NCBI RefSeq assembly: GCF_900103845.1
Contig: NZ_FNIJ01000003.1
Span: 62,001 to 126,000, forward strand
Length of the DNA stretch: 64,000 nt
Reading direction: 5' to 3'
DNA from: Pseudomonas jinjuensis
Lineage (GTDB): Bacteria > Pseudomonadota > Gammaproteobacteria > Pseudomonadales > Pseudomonadaceae
Shown here: positions 19,662-30,797 of the stretch, piece by piece
Position numbering within the stretch: position 1 is the first letter of the stretch
How the letters are laid out: every line of letters begins with the position of its first letter
Program-made: the position numbers and the translations under genes
Notes under the pieces: generated by a model
Seen by the model: the letters and a program-made list of their open reading frames with translations, nothing else
Told to the model about the DNA's origin: nothing
Databases searched by the model: none

Positions 19662-22397
19662 TCAGTCCTCCTGCTTCTTCAGGAAGCGCACGCTGAGCGC
19701 CAGCAGCAGCGGGATGGCGAGCAGCAGCGGCAGGTAGTAGCCCCACAGGTCGGCGAAGCCCAGCGCCTTGGAGAAGGCGCCGCGGCTGATCACCAGGAAG
19801 TGCGCGGTCGGATAGATTTCGCCGATCCAGGCGCCGGCGCCCTCCAGCGAGGACACCGGGTGGATCAGCCCGGAGAACTGGGTCGCCGGGATCATGGTGG
19901 CGATGGCCACGCCGAACACCGCGGCGATCTGGCTGCGCATGAAGGTCGACAGAAACAGGCCCATGCCGGTGCTGCAGGACACGTAGAGCAGCGCGCCGAG
20001 CAGCAGCGCCGGGAAGCTGCCCTTGAGCGGCACGCCGAAGGCGAACACCGCCAGCGCCACCATCAGCAGGAAGTTGACCATGCCCATCGCCACGTAGGGC
20101 AGCTGCTTGCCGAGGAGGAACTCCAGGCGCGTCACCGGCGTGACGTAGAGGTTGGTGATCGAGCCCAGCTCCTTCTCGCGCACCACGCCGAGGGCGGTGA
20201 GCATCGCCGGGATCATGATCAGCAGCAGCGGGATCACCGCCGGCACCATGGCCTTCAGGCTCTCCACGTCGGGGTTGTAGCGGTAGCGCAGTTCGATGGC
20301 GGACGGCGCGCCGGCCGTGTCGTAGGGAGCCTGCCGGGCCATCTCGGCGAGGTACTGGTTGTGGATGCCCTGCACGTAGCCGAGCACGGTGTTGGCGCGG
20401 GTCGGCATGGCGCCGTCGATCCACACGCCGACGGACGGCGCCGCGCCGCGCTTGAGGTCGCGGCCGAAGCCCGGCGGGATCTCGATGGCCAGGCTCAGCT
20501 CGCCGCTGCGCATGCGCCGGTCCAGCTCGGCGTAGTCGTGGATCGGCGCGCGCTCGATGAAGTAGCGCGAGCCGGCGATGTTCAGCGCGTAGGCCTGGCT
20601 GGTGGTGGTCTGGTCGCGGTCGAGCACGGCGAAGGACAGGTCCTCGACGTCCATGTTGATGCCATAGCCGATGATGAACATCAGCAGCACCGTGCCGAGC
20701 AGCGCCAGGGTCAGGCGGATCGGGTCGCGGCGCAGCTCCATGGCTTCGCGCCGCGCGTAGCTGAGCATGCGCAGCGGGCTGAAGTCCGAGCGCCGCGGAC
20801 GGCGCTGCGCATCCTCGGCGAGCGTGGGTGCGGCGGGAGTCTCGCTCTCTGGCGCGGCGCCGGCTTCGCTGGCCTCCCGCAGCCAGGCGATGAAGGCCGC
20901 CTCCAGGCTGCCCAGGCCGCGCTGCGCAGTCAGCTCATCCGGCGTGCCGCTGGCCAGCACGCGGCCGGCGTGCATCAGCGAGATGCGGTCGCAGCGCTGC
21001 GCCTCGTTCATGAAGTGGGTGGAGATGAAGATGGTCACGCCGTCGTTGCGCGACAGCTCCACCATCAGTTCCCAGAAACCGTCGCGGGCCACCGGGTCGA
21101 CGCCGGAGGTCGGCTCGTCGAGTATGAGGATTTCCGGCCTGTGGATAACCGCGACGGCCAGCGACAGGCGCTGACGGATGCCCAGCGGCAGGCGGCCGGG
21201 CAGTTCGTCGCGGACGTTCTCGAGGCCGAAGCGGCGGAGCATCTCCTCCACCCGCGGGCCGATTTCCTCTGCCGGCAGGTGGAACAGCCGGGCGTGCAGG
21301 TCGAGGTTCTGCAGCACCGTCAGCTCGCTGTACAGGGAGAACGCCTGGGACATGTAGCCGACCCGCCGGCGCGTCTGCATGTCATGGGCGTCCACCGCCT
21401 GGCCGAACAGCGCGCAGCTGCCCTCGCTGGCCGGCAGCAGGCCGGTGAGCATCTTCATGGTGGTGGACTTGCCGCAGCCGTTGGAGCCGAGGAAGCCGAA
21501 GATTTCCCCGCGCTCGATGCGGAAGCTGACGTGGTCCACCGCGACGAAATCGCCGAAGCGGCAGGTCAGGTCGTGGGCCTCGATGGCGATGCCGTCGCTC
21601 TGCGTGCGCGGCGGAATCTGCAGTTCGTGGTGGCCGCTGCGCTTGCCCTCGGGCAGCAGCGCGATGAACGCCGCCTCCAGCGATTGCGTGCCGGTGCGCT
21701 GGCGCAGCTCGGCCGGCGTGCCGGTGGCGAGCACTCTGCCCTCGTCCATCGCCACCAGCCAGTCGAAGCGCTCGGCCTCGTCCATGTAGGCGGTCGCCAC
21801 CAGTACGCTCATGCCCGGATGGCCGGCGCGGATGCGTTCGATCAGCTCCCAGAACTGGCTGCGCGACAGCGGATCGACGCCGGTGGTGGGCTCGTCGAGG
21901 ATCAGCAGGTCGGGATCGTGGATCAGCGCGCAGCACAGCCCGAGCTTCTGCTTCATGCCGCCGGACAGCTTGCCCGCCGGCCGCTCGGCGAAGGGCGCGA
22001 GGCCGGTGCTGTGCAGCAGGTCGGCGATGCGCCGCTCGCGCTCGGCCTTCTGGTGGCCGAACAGGCGGCCGAAGAAGTCGACGTTCTCGAACACCGACAG
22101 CGTCGGGTAGAGATTCTTGCCCAGCCCCTGCGGCATGTAGGCGATGCGCGGGCAGACCCGGCGGCGGTGCGCCGGGCTGCGCATGTCGCCGCCGAGCACG
22201 GCGATCTCGCCGTCCTGCAGCTTCCGCGCGCCGGCCAGCAGCGCCAGCAGGCTGGACTTGCCGACGCCGTCCGGACCGATCAGCCCGACCATGCGCCCGG
22301 CGGGAATCTCCAGGCTGACCTCGTCGACGGCGCGCGTCGCGCCGTAGCGCAGCGAGACGCCGGACAGGCGCGCCACGCTGTCGGCCGCGGCGTTCAT
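19662..22397 (-). CDS. ABC exporter with two ATPase domains fused to an ABC-2 permease (RbbA/YhiH-like)
   Basis: 911 aa. First ATPase (about 1-240): Walker [15 protein letters not shown], signature [11 protein letters not shown], Walker [14 protein letters not shown]. Second ATPase (about 265-500): Walker [15 protein letters not shown], Walker [14 protein letters not shown], but the signature is [11 protein letters not shown] rather than LSGGQ. The remainder (about 545-911) is an ABC-2 permease. It overlaps the hlyD stop by 4 bp (ATGA). The substrate is unknown. Equivalent to PA5231 in PAO1. Confidence 0.94.
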   Translation of the reverse strand: MNAAADSVARLSGVSLRYGATRAVDEVSLEIPAGRMVGLIGPDGVGKSSLLALLAGARKLQDGEIAVLGGDMRSPAHRRRVCPRIAYMPQGLGKNLYPTLSVFENVDFFGRLFGHQKAERERRIADLLHSTGLAPFAERPAGKLSGGMKQKLGLCCALIHDPDLLILDEPTTGVDPLSRSQFWELIERIRAGHPGMSVLVATAYMDEAERFDWLVAMDEGRVLATGTPAELRQRTGTQSLEAAFIALLPEGKRSGHHELQIPPRTQSDGIAIEAHDLTCRFGDFVAVDHVSFRIERGEIFGFLGSNGCGKSTTMKMLTGLLPASEGSCALFGQAVDAHDMQTRRRVGYMSQAFSLYSELTVLQNLDLHARLFHLPAEEIGPRVEEMLRRFGLENVRDELPGRLPLGIRQRLSLAVAVIHRPEILILDEPTSGVDPVARDGFWELMVELSRNDGVTIFISTHFMNEAQRCDRISLMHAGRVLASGTPDELTAQRGLGSLEAAFIAWLREASEAGAAPESETPAAPTLAEDAQRRPRRSDFSPLRMLSYARREAMELRRDPIRLTLALLGTVLLMFIIGYGINMDVEDLSFAVLDRDQTTTSQAYALNIAGSRYFIERAPIHDYAELDRRMRSGELSLAIEIPPGFGRDLKRGAAPSVGVWIDGAMPTRANTVLGYVQGIHNQYLAEMARQAPYDTAGAPSAIELRYRYNPDVESLKAMVPAVIPLLLIMIPAMLTALGVVREKELGSITNLYVTPVTRLEFLLGKQLPYVAMGMVNFLLMVALAVFAFGVPLKGSFPALLLGALLYVSCSTGMGLFLSTFMRSQIAAVFGVAIATMIPATQFSGLIHPVSSLEGAGAWIGEIYPTAHFLVISRGAFSKALGFADLWGYYLPLLLAIPLLLALSVRFLKKQED

Positions 22398-23467
22398 TCA
22401 GGAACCCTGATCTGCAGGTCGGCCGGCCATTCGGCCTGAGGATCGAGACGCAGGTAGGCCATCCCCGGCACGCCGGTCTTCACGTAGCTGATGTGCCTGC
22501 GCAGCAGCTCCGGATCGAGGCGCGCCTTGACCCGGAACATCAGCTTCTCGCGCTCGCTGGCGGTCTCCACGGTCTTCGGGGTGAACTGCGCGACGCTGGC
22601 GACGTAGGACAGCTTCGCCGGGATCACGTACTGCGGCGCCGCGTCGATCACCAGGCGGACTTCCTGGCCCAGCTGCAACAGCCCGGCCTGGGGCGCCGGC
22701 AGGAAGAAGGTCATGTAGACGTCGCCGAGGTCGACCATGTTGAGCAGCTTGCCGCCCGCCGCCAGCACCTCGCCGGGCTGCGCCACGCGGTACTGCACGC
22801 GGCCGTCGCGGGGCGCCTTGAGCAGGCTGTCGTCGATGTCCGCCTGCAGCCGCGCGACGCTGGCGGTGGCAGCCTCGATGGCCGACTGGGTCTCGATCAC
22901 CTGGGAACGCGCCGCCTCGATGCCGGCCTGCGCCGAGAGCACCTGCGAGCGCGACGCGGCCAGCGCCGCCTGGGCGCTCTGCAGCACCGCGCGGTCGTCG
23001 TCGAGCTGCTGTTGCGGCAGGGCGTTGCGTCTGACCAGCGCTTCGGTGCGGGTGAAGCGTTTCTGTGCCGCCGTCAGTTCGGCCTGACGCTGATTGACCA
23101 CCGCGCTGGCGGTGGCCTGTTCGCTTTCCCGCTGCGCCACCAGCGCGGCGGCGGTGCGCTTGGCGTTCTGCGCCTGGCGCACCTGCGCCTCGGCCTGCGC
23201 CAGCTGAGCCTGGAGTACCTGGGTGTCCATGCGCGCGACCACCTGGCCGGTCTTCACGAAGTCGCCCTCGTCGACCAGGATTTCCGCGACACGTCCGGGC
23301 AGCTTGGTCGCCACGTCGACCTCGGTGGCCTCGATGCGGCCGTTGCCGCTGGCGAAGCCATCGCCCAGCCCGTCCGGCCTGAATGCCTGCCAGGCGAGTG
23401 CGGCGACCGCGGCGAGCGCCACGACGATCACGCCACGCCATAGCCAGCGCCGAGCATTCCCCTTCAT
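22394..23467 (-). CDS. HlyD-family periplasmic adaptor
   Basis: 357 aa. One N-terminal membrane anchor (residues about 10-27), a lipoyl/beta-barrel region starting [20 protein letters not shown], a long alpha-helical hairpin rich in Gln/Ala (about 85-220), and a C-terminal barrel. It bridges the two-gene ABC exporter downstream to the outer membrane. GAGGAGGAAGG is a strong ribosome-binding site. First gene of the operon. Confidence 0.94.
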   Translation of the reverse strand: MKGNARRWLWRGVIVVALAAVAALAWQAFRPDGLGDGFASGNGRIEATEVDVATKLPGRVAEILVDEGDFVKTGQVVARMDTQVLQAQLAQAEAQVRQAQNAKRTAAALVAQRESEQATASAVVNQRQAELTAAQKRFTRTEALVRRNALPQQQLDDDRAVLQSAQAALAASRSQVLSAQAGIEAARSQVIETQSAIEAATASVARLQADIDDSLLKAPRDGRVQYRVAQPGEVLAAGGKLLNMVDLGDVYMTFFLPAPQAGLLQLGQEVRLVIDAAPQYVIPAKLSYVASVAQFTPKTVETASEREKLMFRVKARLDPELLRRHISYVKTGVPGMAYLRLDPQAEWPADLQIRVPE

Positions 23468-23596
23468 CGACCTTCCTCCTCTGTGGTGCCGAAAAGCTTC
23501 GGCGCTGGGCAGGAAAGCGGGCTTGATTCAGGTCAGAGCAACCGGGAAATGTCCTACAACCACCTCAGAACGCAGCGATTTCCCTGGATGCCCGGG

Positions 23597-24001
23597 TCAG
23601 GGCTGGACGATCAGGTTGTTGAACAGCAGATCATCCACCAGCGGCTTGCCCTCTTCCGCACTGAGCGCCGCGCGCACCTGCTTGAGCGCGTCCTGGCGCA
23701 GCTTTTCCTTGCCTTCGGGATTGCCCAGGGTCTCGTCGGTCTGCTGGGCGAACAGCATGATCAGCTGGTTGCGGATCAGCGGCTCGTGGCGCAGGACCTT
23801 GCTCTCCGCATCCTTGCCGATGACCTTCAGGGCGATGTCGGCCTTGTAGTACTTCAGGCGCGGACCGCTGCCATAGTTGCCCACCAGCGCCGGAGCGATG
23901 TCGACGAACACCGGCTTGTTCGCCTCGTCCGCCGGTTTCTCCGAGGCCAGGGCGAAGGAACTGCACGACAGGGCCAGCAGCAGGGCGGGGATGATTCTCA
24001 A
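23597..24001 (-). CDS. FliL-like periplasmic protein
   Basis: 134 aa from a TTG start (LRIIPALLLALSCSSFALAS signal sequence) with GGAG eight bases upstream. An ATG ten codons further out is possible but would put polar residues before the signal. The mature part (VFVDIAPALVGNYGSG and YYKADIALKVI) resembles FliL-type flagellar proteins. It lies far from flagellar genes, so a flagellar role is not implied. Similar to PA5233. Confidence 0.8.
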   Translation of the reverse strand: MRIIPALLLALSCSSFALASEKPADEANKPVFVDIAPALVGNYGSGPRLKYYKADIALKVIGKDAESKVLRHEPLIRNQLIMLFAQQTDETLGNPEGKEKLRQDALKQVRAALSAEEGKPLVDDLLFNNLIVQP

Positions 24002-24149
24002 GGCGACGTCTCCGGACAGGGGTGGCCGCAAGCATAGCCAGACTCGCGCCCCGGCCCAAGCTATGCGCCGTCATAAATGGCGGAGATGCCGCTAGGCCCG
24101 CCCGGAGGCGCCCCTTAGACTGCCTTGATCCCAAGAAGGAGCGTTCCCG

Positions 24150-25127
24150 ATGAAAGCCTTGTTGTGCAAAGCCTTCGGCCCCGCCGATACCCTGGTTCTC
24201 GAGGAAGTCGCCAGCCCGCAGCCGAAAGGCCACGAAGTCCTCATCGACGTGCATGCCGCCGGGGTCAATTTCCCCGACACCCTGATCATCCAGGGCAAGT
24301 ACCAGTTCAAGCCACCCTTCCCCTTCTCGCCCGGCGGCGAGGCGGCCGGCGTGGTGGCGGCGGTGGGTGAGCAGGTCAGCCACCTGAAGCCCGGCGACCG
24401 GGTGATGGCGCTGACCGGCCACGGCAGCTTCGCCGAGCAGGTGGCGGTCACCGCGCACAATGCGCTGCCGATTCCCGCGGGCATGGACTTCACCACCGCC
24501 GCGGCCTTCGGCATGACCTACGGCACCTCCATGCACGCGCTGAAGCAGCGCGGCAACCTGCAGCCGGGCGAGACCCTGCTGGTGCTCGGCGCCTCCGGCG
24601 GCGTCGGCCTGGCCGCGGTGGAAATCGGCAAGGCCATGGGCGCCCGGGTGATCGCCGCGGCGAGCACCGACGCCAAGCTGGAAGTCGCCCGCGCCGCCGG
24701 CGCCGACGAGCTGCTCAACTACAGCGAGGGCAGCCTGAAGGACAAGCTCAAGGAGATCACCGGCGGCAAGGGCGTCGACGTGATCTACGACCCGGTCGGC
24801 GGCGCGCTGTTCGAGGACGCCTTCCGCTCGCTGGCGTGGAACGGCCGCATGCTGGTGATCGGCTTCGCCAGCGGCAGCATCCCCTCGCTGCCGGCGAACC
24901 TGCCGCTGCTCAAGGGCGCCGCGCTGGTCGGCGTGTTCTGGGGCGCCTTCACCAGGAACCAGCCGCAGGACAACCTGGCGAACTTCCAGCAGCTGTTCCG
25001 CTGGTTCGGCGAAGGCAAGCTGAAGCCGCTGGTTTCCCAGACCTTTCCGCTGGAAAGGGCCGGCGAGGCGATCGATCACCTGGGCCAGCGCAAGGCGATC
25101 GGCAAGGTAGTGGTCAAGGTACGCTGA
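24150..25127 (+). CDS. Zinc-independent NADPH:quinone oxidoreductase
   Basis: 325 aa medium-chain dehydrogenase/reductase. The nucleotide-binding motif LVLGASGGVGLAAVEIGKAM is the quinone-reductase form, and there are no structural zinc cysteines. GDRVMALTGHGSFAEQVAV is typical. The start has AAGGAG upstream. A perfect 14-bp hairpin follows the stop. The physiological acceptor is unknown. Confidence 0.93.
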   Translation: MKALLCKAFGPADTLVLEEVASPQPKGHEVLIDVHAAGVNFPDTLIIQGKYQFKPPFPFSPGGEAAGVVAAVGEQVSHLKPGDRVMALTGHGSFAEQVAVTAHNALPIPAGMDFTTAAAFGMTYGTSMHALKQRGNLQPGETLLVLGASGGVGLAAVEIGKAMGARVIAAASTDAKLEVARAAGADELLNYSEGSLKDKLKEITGGKGVDVIYDPVGGALFEDAFRSLAWNGRMLVIGFASGSIPSLPANLPLLKGAALVGVFWGAFTRNQPQDNLANFQQLFRWFGEGKLKPLVSQTFPLERAGEAIDHLGQRKAIGKVVVKVR

Positions 25128-25135
25128 ACCTACGA

Positions 25136-25170
25136 CCGGGAAGATCGCCTGCAATGGGCGATCTTCCCGG
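25136..25170 (+). terminator. Terminator hairpin after the quinone oxidoreductase
   Basis: CCGGGAAGATCGCC and GGCGATCTTCCCGG form a perfect 14-bp stem with a 7-nt loop starting 9 bp after the stop. There is no T tract, so it may be Rho-assisted or a processing hairpin. Confidence 0.65.
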
Positions 25171-25381
25171 CGGATCATCTCCGGAATACTTCTGCAAGTT
25201 CACAACTGTTTCATATCCGCAACAACAATTACTGCGAAAGGAAATATCCATTAGCAGTATTCGATCGAACAGCCCCGGCAATATCACCCATACATATGAA
25301 TAACCAACTTCCGCAGCAATAGCGGCGCAATTACCGCGCCCGCAGAAGTTCCCTCCATAATCGACATGGACGGTGACTGGC

Positions 25382-26047
25382 ATGCGCAGGGTCATGGCTG
25401 TCTGTTTCATGGGTGTCATATGTGCAGGATGTAACGGGCTGGTCCGCCCGGATGTGGATGGTGCCACCGGCGCGAGTTATTTCCGTGTATTTTCCGGATT
25501 CCCCCTGCCCTATTTCTTCATGGCCTCGGCGGTCCAGTGGAACGAGGATTACGCGGTCACGGTACGCCACGCGACGCTGGTTCCCGGCAAGGTGCACAGC
25601 TGCAGCACCGGCTGCGACCTGGTGTTCATCCGCCACAGCTGCGACTGCCGGATCCCGCGCTGGCGCACGCCCCGTGCGGGCGAGCGCATCACCGCGGCCG
25701 GCGCCGGTCCCTATCTGCTGGGCGTACAGGGAACCGGCCGGGTGTATGCGGTGCCCTTCATCAATACCGACGAGAGTGGCGGCGAACGCTACGCGATCCA
25801 TGACGCGCCCCTGGCCAAGGGCATGTCCGGCGGGCCGGTGATCGCCGGCGATGGCTCGGTGGTCGGAATAAATATCGGTATTTACTCCATGACGCTGAAT
25901 GAAATAGACAACCCCGGTGTAAAGTCGGCGAAACGCATCAGCATATTCATCCCCTACGCCGTGATTCAGCGGGAGTGGGATATTCTCTATTCCAGACTTC
26001 CACCGGAAAGCCGGCCCAAACTTGCAGCCAGTCCTCCGGATATCTGA
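25382..26047 (+). CDS. Trypsin-like serine peptidase, putative lipoprotein
   Basis: 221 aa. The N-terminus MAVCFMGVICAGC suggests a lipoprotein signal with Cys17 as acylation site, although the lipobox is imperfect. A chymotrypsin-like triad can be read as His63 (AVTVRHATL), Asp79 (GCDLVFIRH) and Ser149 (AKGMSGGPV). Extra cysteines at 74, 78, 87 and 89 may form disulfides. The gene is flanked by A+T-rich DNA (25190-25330 and 26048-26098), unlike its surroundings, and has a weak ribosome-binding site. Activity and target are unknown. Confidence 0.75.
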   Translation: MRRVMAVCFMGVICAGCNGLVRPDVDGATGASYFRVFSGFPLPYFFMASAVQWNEDYAVTVRHATLVPGKVHSCSTGCDLVFIRHSCDCRIPRWRTPRAGERITAAGAGPYLLGVQGTGRVYAVPFINTDESGGERYAIHDAPLAKGMSGGPVIAGDGSVVGINIGIYSMTLNEIDNPGVKSAKRISIFIPYAVIQREWDILYSRLPPESRPKLAASPPDI

Positions 26048-26048
26048 G

Positions 26049-26076
26049 ATATATGTTTCATTGTTGAGACATATAT
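26049..26076. terminator. A+T-rich bidirectional hairpin between convergent genes
   Basis: ATATATGTTTC and GAGACATATAT pair with one mismatch around a 6-nt loop, directly after the peptidase stop. Confidence 0.6.
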
Positions 26077-26098
26077 AAGCGAAGTTACTGTTCCGACG

Positions 26099-27064
26099 TC
26101 ATGAACGCGGCGCGTAGGCGAATACATCGGCGCGCATCTGATGCGCGTCCATGCCCGCCTCCACCAGCGCATCGAGGGTGCCATAGACCATCGCCGGCGA
26201 GCCGCTGGCATAGACGGTCAGGCCGCGCAGGTCGGCGAAGTCCTCGCACACCGCCTCGTGCAGCAGGCCGTGGCGGCCCGGCCAGTCGCACGGGTCGCTG
26301 ACCACCTGGTGCAGGTGCAGGTTGGGCACGCCCTGCCACTGCTGCCAGTGCGGCAGCTCGTAGAAGTCCTCGGGCCGGCGCACGCCCCAGTACAGGTGCA
26401 CCGGATGGGCGAAGCCCTGGGCGCGGCAGTGCTCGATCAGGCTGTGCATCTGGCCCATGCCGGTGCCGGCGGCGATCAGCACCAGCGGGCCGTCCGGCAG
26501 GTCGGCCAGGTGCGCGTCGCCGAACGGAAGCTGCACGCCGACCATGCCGCCGAGCTGCAACTGCTCCACCAGGAGCAGCGCATTGCCTTCGCGAGCGAGG
26601 ATGTGCAGTTCGAGATCGCGCCCCTCGTGGGGCGCCGAGGCCAGGGAGAACGCCGAGCTGCCGTCTTCGCGGTCGATCAGCAGGTACTGCCCGGCGTGGT
26701 AACGCGGCGGTTTGCCGGCCGGCGCCCGCAGGCGCACGCGCCAGACATCGCCGCCCACCGGCTGGCAGAGGGTGACCTGGCAGGCCAGCTTGCGCAGCGG
26801 CAGCTCGCCGGGCGCGAGCACGCCATCCCAGTGCAGCACGCAGTCTTCCAGCGGCTCGGCGAGGCAGGTGAAGAGTTCGCCATGGTCGCGGACTTCGCCG
26901 TTCTGCTTCACGCTGCCTTCCACCAGCAGGGCGGCGCAGATGTGGCAGTTGCCGTTGCGGCAGCTCTGCGGGCAGTCGTAGCCGAGACGCCGCGCGGCAT
27001 CGAGGATGCGCTCGCCGGGCTGCGCCTCGAAGGTGGTGCCGGAGGGTTGCAGGGTGACTCTCAT
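26099..27064 (-). CDS. Ferredoxin-domain NAD(P)H reductase (CDP-6-deoxyglucoseen reductase-like)
   Basis: 321 aa. The N-terminal plant-type [2Fe-2S] domain has cysteines in CPQSCRNGNCHICAALL plus a fourth Cys in FTCLAE. It is followed by an FAD-binding domain (YHAGQYLLIDRED) and an NAD-binding domain (LVLIAAGTGMGQMHSLIEHC). It transfers electrons from NAD(P)H to an unknown partner. The start at 27064 gives the usual MRVTLQPSG; an ATG 13 codons upstream lies in REP sequence. It is next to ubiD, as PA5236 is in PAO1. Confidence 0.9.
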   Translation of the reverse strand: MRVTLQPSGTTFEAQPGERILDAARRLGYDCPQSCRNGNCHICAALLVEGSVKQNGEVRDHGELFTCLAEPLEDCVLHWDGVLAPGELPLRKLACQVTLCQPVGGDVWRVRLRAPAGKPPRYHAGQYLLIDREDGSSAFSLASAPHEGRDLELHILAREGNALLLVEQLQLGGMVGVQLPFGDAHLADLPDGPLVLIAAGTGMGQMHSLIEHCRAQGFAHPVHLYWGVRRPEDFYELPHWQQWQGVPNLHLHQVVSDPCDWPGRHGLLHEAVCEDFADLRGLTVYASGSPAMVYGTLDALVEAGMDAHQMRADVFAYAPRS

Positions 27065-27091
27065 GCCGCCGGCTCCTTGGCGAATCCGTTG

Positions 27092-27163
27092 GGTCGCGGG
27101 CATGGCCCGCTCCTACGCCAGGCAATGGCACCAGCTCCTGTAGGAGCGGGCCATGCCCGCGAC
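27092..27163. repeat. REP pair, GGAGCGGGCCATGCCCGCGA family
   Basis: GGTCGCGGGCATGGCCCGCT and the inverted TGTAGGAGCGGGCCATGCCC lie between ubiD and the reductase gene. Confidence 0.8.
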
Positions 27164-27203
27164 AACGTAGCGACGCAGGCGAACCCATTTTCGACAAGGT
27201 TCA

Positions 27204-28670
27204 TCAATCGATCCCCAGGCTCGCCCACATCTCGTCCACCCGCTGCTTCACCGCCTCGTCCTGGACGATGGCGCGGCCCCATTCGCGGTTGGTCTCGCCC
27301 GGCCACTTGTGGGTGGCGTCGAGGCCCATCTTCGAGCCGAGGCCGGAGATCGGCGAGGCGAAGTCGAGGTAGTCGATCGGCGTGTTGTCGATCATCACCG
27401 TATCGCGCTTGGGGTCCATGCGCGTGGTGATGGCCCAGATGACGTCGTTCCAGTCGCGGGCGTTGACGTCGTCGTCGGTGACGATAACGAACTTGGTGTA
27501 CATGAACTGTCGCAGGAACGACCACACACCGAGCATTACGCGCTTGGCGTGGCCGGGGTACTGCTTCTTCATGGTCACCACGGCCATGCGGTAGGAGCAG
27601 CCTTCCGGCGGCAGGTAGAAGTCGACGATCTCGGGGAACTGCTTCTGCAGGATCGGCACGAACACTTCGTTCAGCGCCACGCCGAGGATCGCCGGCTCGT
27701 CCGGCGGGCGGCCGGTGTAGGTGCTGTGGTAGATCGGCTTCTTCCGGCGGGTGATGCGTTCGACGGTGAACACCGGGAAGCGGTCGACCTCGTTGTAGTA
27801 GCCGGTGTGGTCGCCGTAGGGGCCTTCGTCGGCCATCTCGCCGGGATGGATCACCCCTTCGAGGACGATCTCGGCGCTGGCCGGCACCTGCAGGTCGCTG
27901 CCGATGCACTTCACCAGCTCGGTCTTGTTGCCGCGCAGCAGGCCGGCGAAGGCGTATTCGGAGAGGGTGTCCGGCACCGGCGTGACCGCGCCGAGGATGG
28001 TCGCCGGATCGGCGCCGAGGGCGACGGCCACCGGGTAGGGCTTGTCCGGATGCTTCTGGCACCACTCGCGGTAATCCAGCGCGCCGCCGCGATGGCTGAG
28101 CCAGCGCATGATCACCTTGTTGCGGCCGATCACCTGCTGGCGATAGATGCCGAGGTTCTGCCGCTCCTTGTTCGGCCCGCGGGTGACGGTCAGGCCCCAG
28201 GTGATCAGCGGGCCGACGTCGCCGGGCCAGCAGGTCTGCACCGGCAGCTTCGACAGGTCGACGGCGTCGCCCTCCTCGATCACTTCCTGGCAGGGCCCGT
28301 CGCGCAGCACCTTCGGCGCCATCGACAGCACCTTCCTGAAGATCGGCAGCTTCGACCAGGCGTCCTTCAGCCCCTTCGGCGGCTCCGGCTCCTTGAGGAA
28401 GGCCAGCAGCTTGCCGATCTCGCGCAGTTCGCCGACGTCCTCGACACCCATGCCCAGGGCGACGCGCTCGGGCGTGCCGAACAGGTTGCCGAGCACCGGG
28501 ATGTCGTAGCCGGTGGGCTTCTCGAACAGCAGCGCGGGGCCCTTGGCGCGCAGCGTGCGGTCGCACACTTCGGTCATTTCCAGCACGGGGGAAATCGGCA
28601 CCTGGATGCGCTTGAGTTCGCCGCGCTGTTCCAGCACGCGGATGAAATCGCGCAGGTCGCGATACTGCAT
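27204..28670 (-). CDS. ubiD: 3-octaprenyl-4-hydroxybenzoate decarboxylase
   Basis: 488 aa prenylated-FMN-dependent decarboxylase of ubiquinone synthesis. [20 protein letters not shown] at the N-terminus and [20 protein letters not shown] in the middle are UbiD landmarks. It needs prFMN from UbiX, which is not in the window. It is separated from rho by about 110 bp and from the reductase by a REP pair. Confidence 0.97.
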   Translation of the reverse strand: MQYRDLRDFIRVLEQRGELKRIQVPISPVLEMTEVCDRTLRAKGPALLFEKPTGYDIPVLGNLFGTPERVALGMGVEDVGELREIGKLLAFLKEPEPPKGLKDAWSKLPIFRKVLSMAPKVLRDGPCQEVIEEGDAVDLSKLPVQTCWPGDVGPLITWGLTVTRGPNKERQNLGIYRQQVIGRNKVIMRWLSHRGGALDYREWCQKHPDKPYPVAVALGADPATILGAVTPVPDTLSEYAFAGLLRGNKTELVKCIGSDLQVPASAEIVLEGVIHPGEMADEGPYGDHTGYYNEVDRFPVFTVERITRRKKPIYHSTYTGRPPDEPAILGVALNEVFVPILQKQFPEIVDFYLPPEGCSYRMAVVTMKKQYPGHAKRVMLGVWSFLRQFMYTKFVIVTDDDVNARDWNDVIWAITTRMDPKRDTVMIDNTPIDYLDFASPISGLGSKMGLDATHKWPGETNREWGRAIVQDEAVKQRVDEMWASLGID

Positions 28671-28743
28671 GAGGGCTCTCGATGGCGTGTCTTGCGGATG
28701 GAAGCGACAGTTTAGCCGCTAACACCCCCGCGCAGAAACACGA

Positions 28744-28763
28744 AGGCCGGGTTTCCCCGGCCT
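28744..28763 (-). terminator. Hairpin after rho
   Basis: AGGCCGGG and CCCGGCCT with a 4-nt loop lie about 20 bp past the rho stop. The U tract is weak. Confidence 0.5.
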
Positions 28764-28783
28764 CCAGCGCTGATCAGCGACGC

Positions 28784-30043
<1,260 letters not shown>

Positions 30044-30232
30044 AAGAAAGGAGACGTAGAAAGAGATATGAGGGAACAAGCAGTGTGCTTGAAGAGCCGT
30101 GCCGCAGAAGACGGACAGGATCGCTTGGAATTCGATTTGGAGTGCGTGGCGACGGCTTGCAGGGGACAACGTAATCAACGTTGCGCGAGCGAATGTATCA
30201 CCGCGATTTGGCCGGCGTCTAGGGGCCTGCAA

Positions 30233-30260
30233 GAAAAAAGCCCCGCTGATCGCGGGGCTC
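30233..30260 (-). terminator. Intrinsic terminator after trxA
   Basis: On the minus strand AGCCCCGC and GCGGGGCT form an 8-bp stem followed by CTTTTTTC. It separates trxA from the rho leader. Confidence 0.9.
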
Positions 30261-30277
30261 CTTGCCGAACGTCAAGT

Positions 30278-30604
30278 TCAGATGTTGCTGTCGAGGAACG
30301 CCGCCAGTTGCGACTTCGACAGGGCGCCGACCTTGGTCGCTTCGACGTTGCCGCCCTTGAACAGCATCAGGGTCGGGATGCCACGCACGCCGTACTTCGG
30401 CGGGGTGTCCTGGTTTTCGTCGATGTTCAGCTTGCAGACCTTCAGCTTGCCCTGATAGTCCTTGGCGATCTCGTCGAGCACCGGGGCGATCATCTTGCAC
30501 GGGCCGCACCACTCGGCCCAGTAGTCCACCAGCACAGGACCGTCGGCCTTCAGCACGTCCTGCTCGAAGCTGGCATCGGTGACGTTGACGATATGTTCGC
30601 TCAT
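30278..30604 (-). CDS. trxA: Thioredoxin 1
   Basis: 108 aa. The active-site motif WCGPC is in [18 protein letters not shown], and the cis-proline is in [10 protein letters not shown]. Cytosolic disulfide reductant. It sits upstream of rho and divergent from ppx, the conserved Pseudomonas order. Confidence 0.98.
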   Translation of the reverse strand: MSEHIVNVTDASFEQDVLKADGPVLVDYWAEWCGPCKMIAPVLDEIAKDYQGKLKVCKLNIDENQDTPPKYGVRGIPTLMLFKGGNVEATKVGALSKSQLAAFLDSNI

Positions 30605-30797
30605 GAATTCTCTCCGTGGATCGGATACGAAAAAAAGTGACCGCCATCATAGCCCGCCTTGGCTACCTCCGAAAGGCGCAGCTGATTGAGTCTGCCTATC
30701 GTCTCCCGGGCTGCAGCCAATCGGAAATCGGACTGTAATTTGGCGCATACCGCCTATCATGGCAGGATGTCGCGGTTATTTTTCCGGATTTCTCCAC

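Noticed and set aside
18475..20424. 649-codon open frame on the minus strand over the ABC permease genes
   Set aside because: It is an arginine/proline-rich shifted frame of two real, overlapping genes with clear ABC-2 features.
18861..22439. Long plus-strand open frame opposite the ABC exporter genes
   Set aside because: It covers conserved ABC motifs read on the other strand; no ribosome site or family match.
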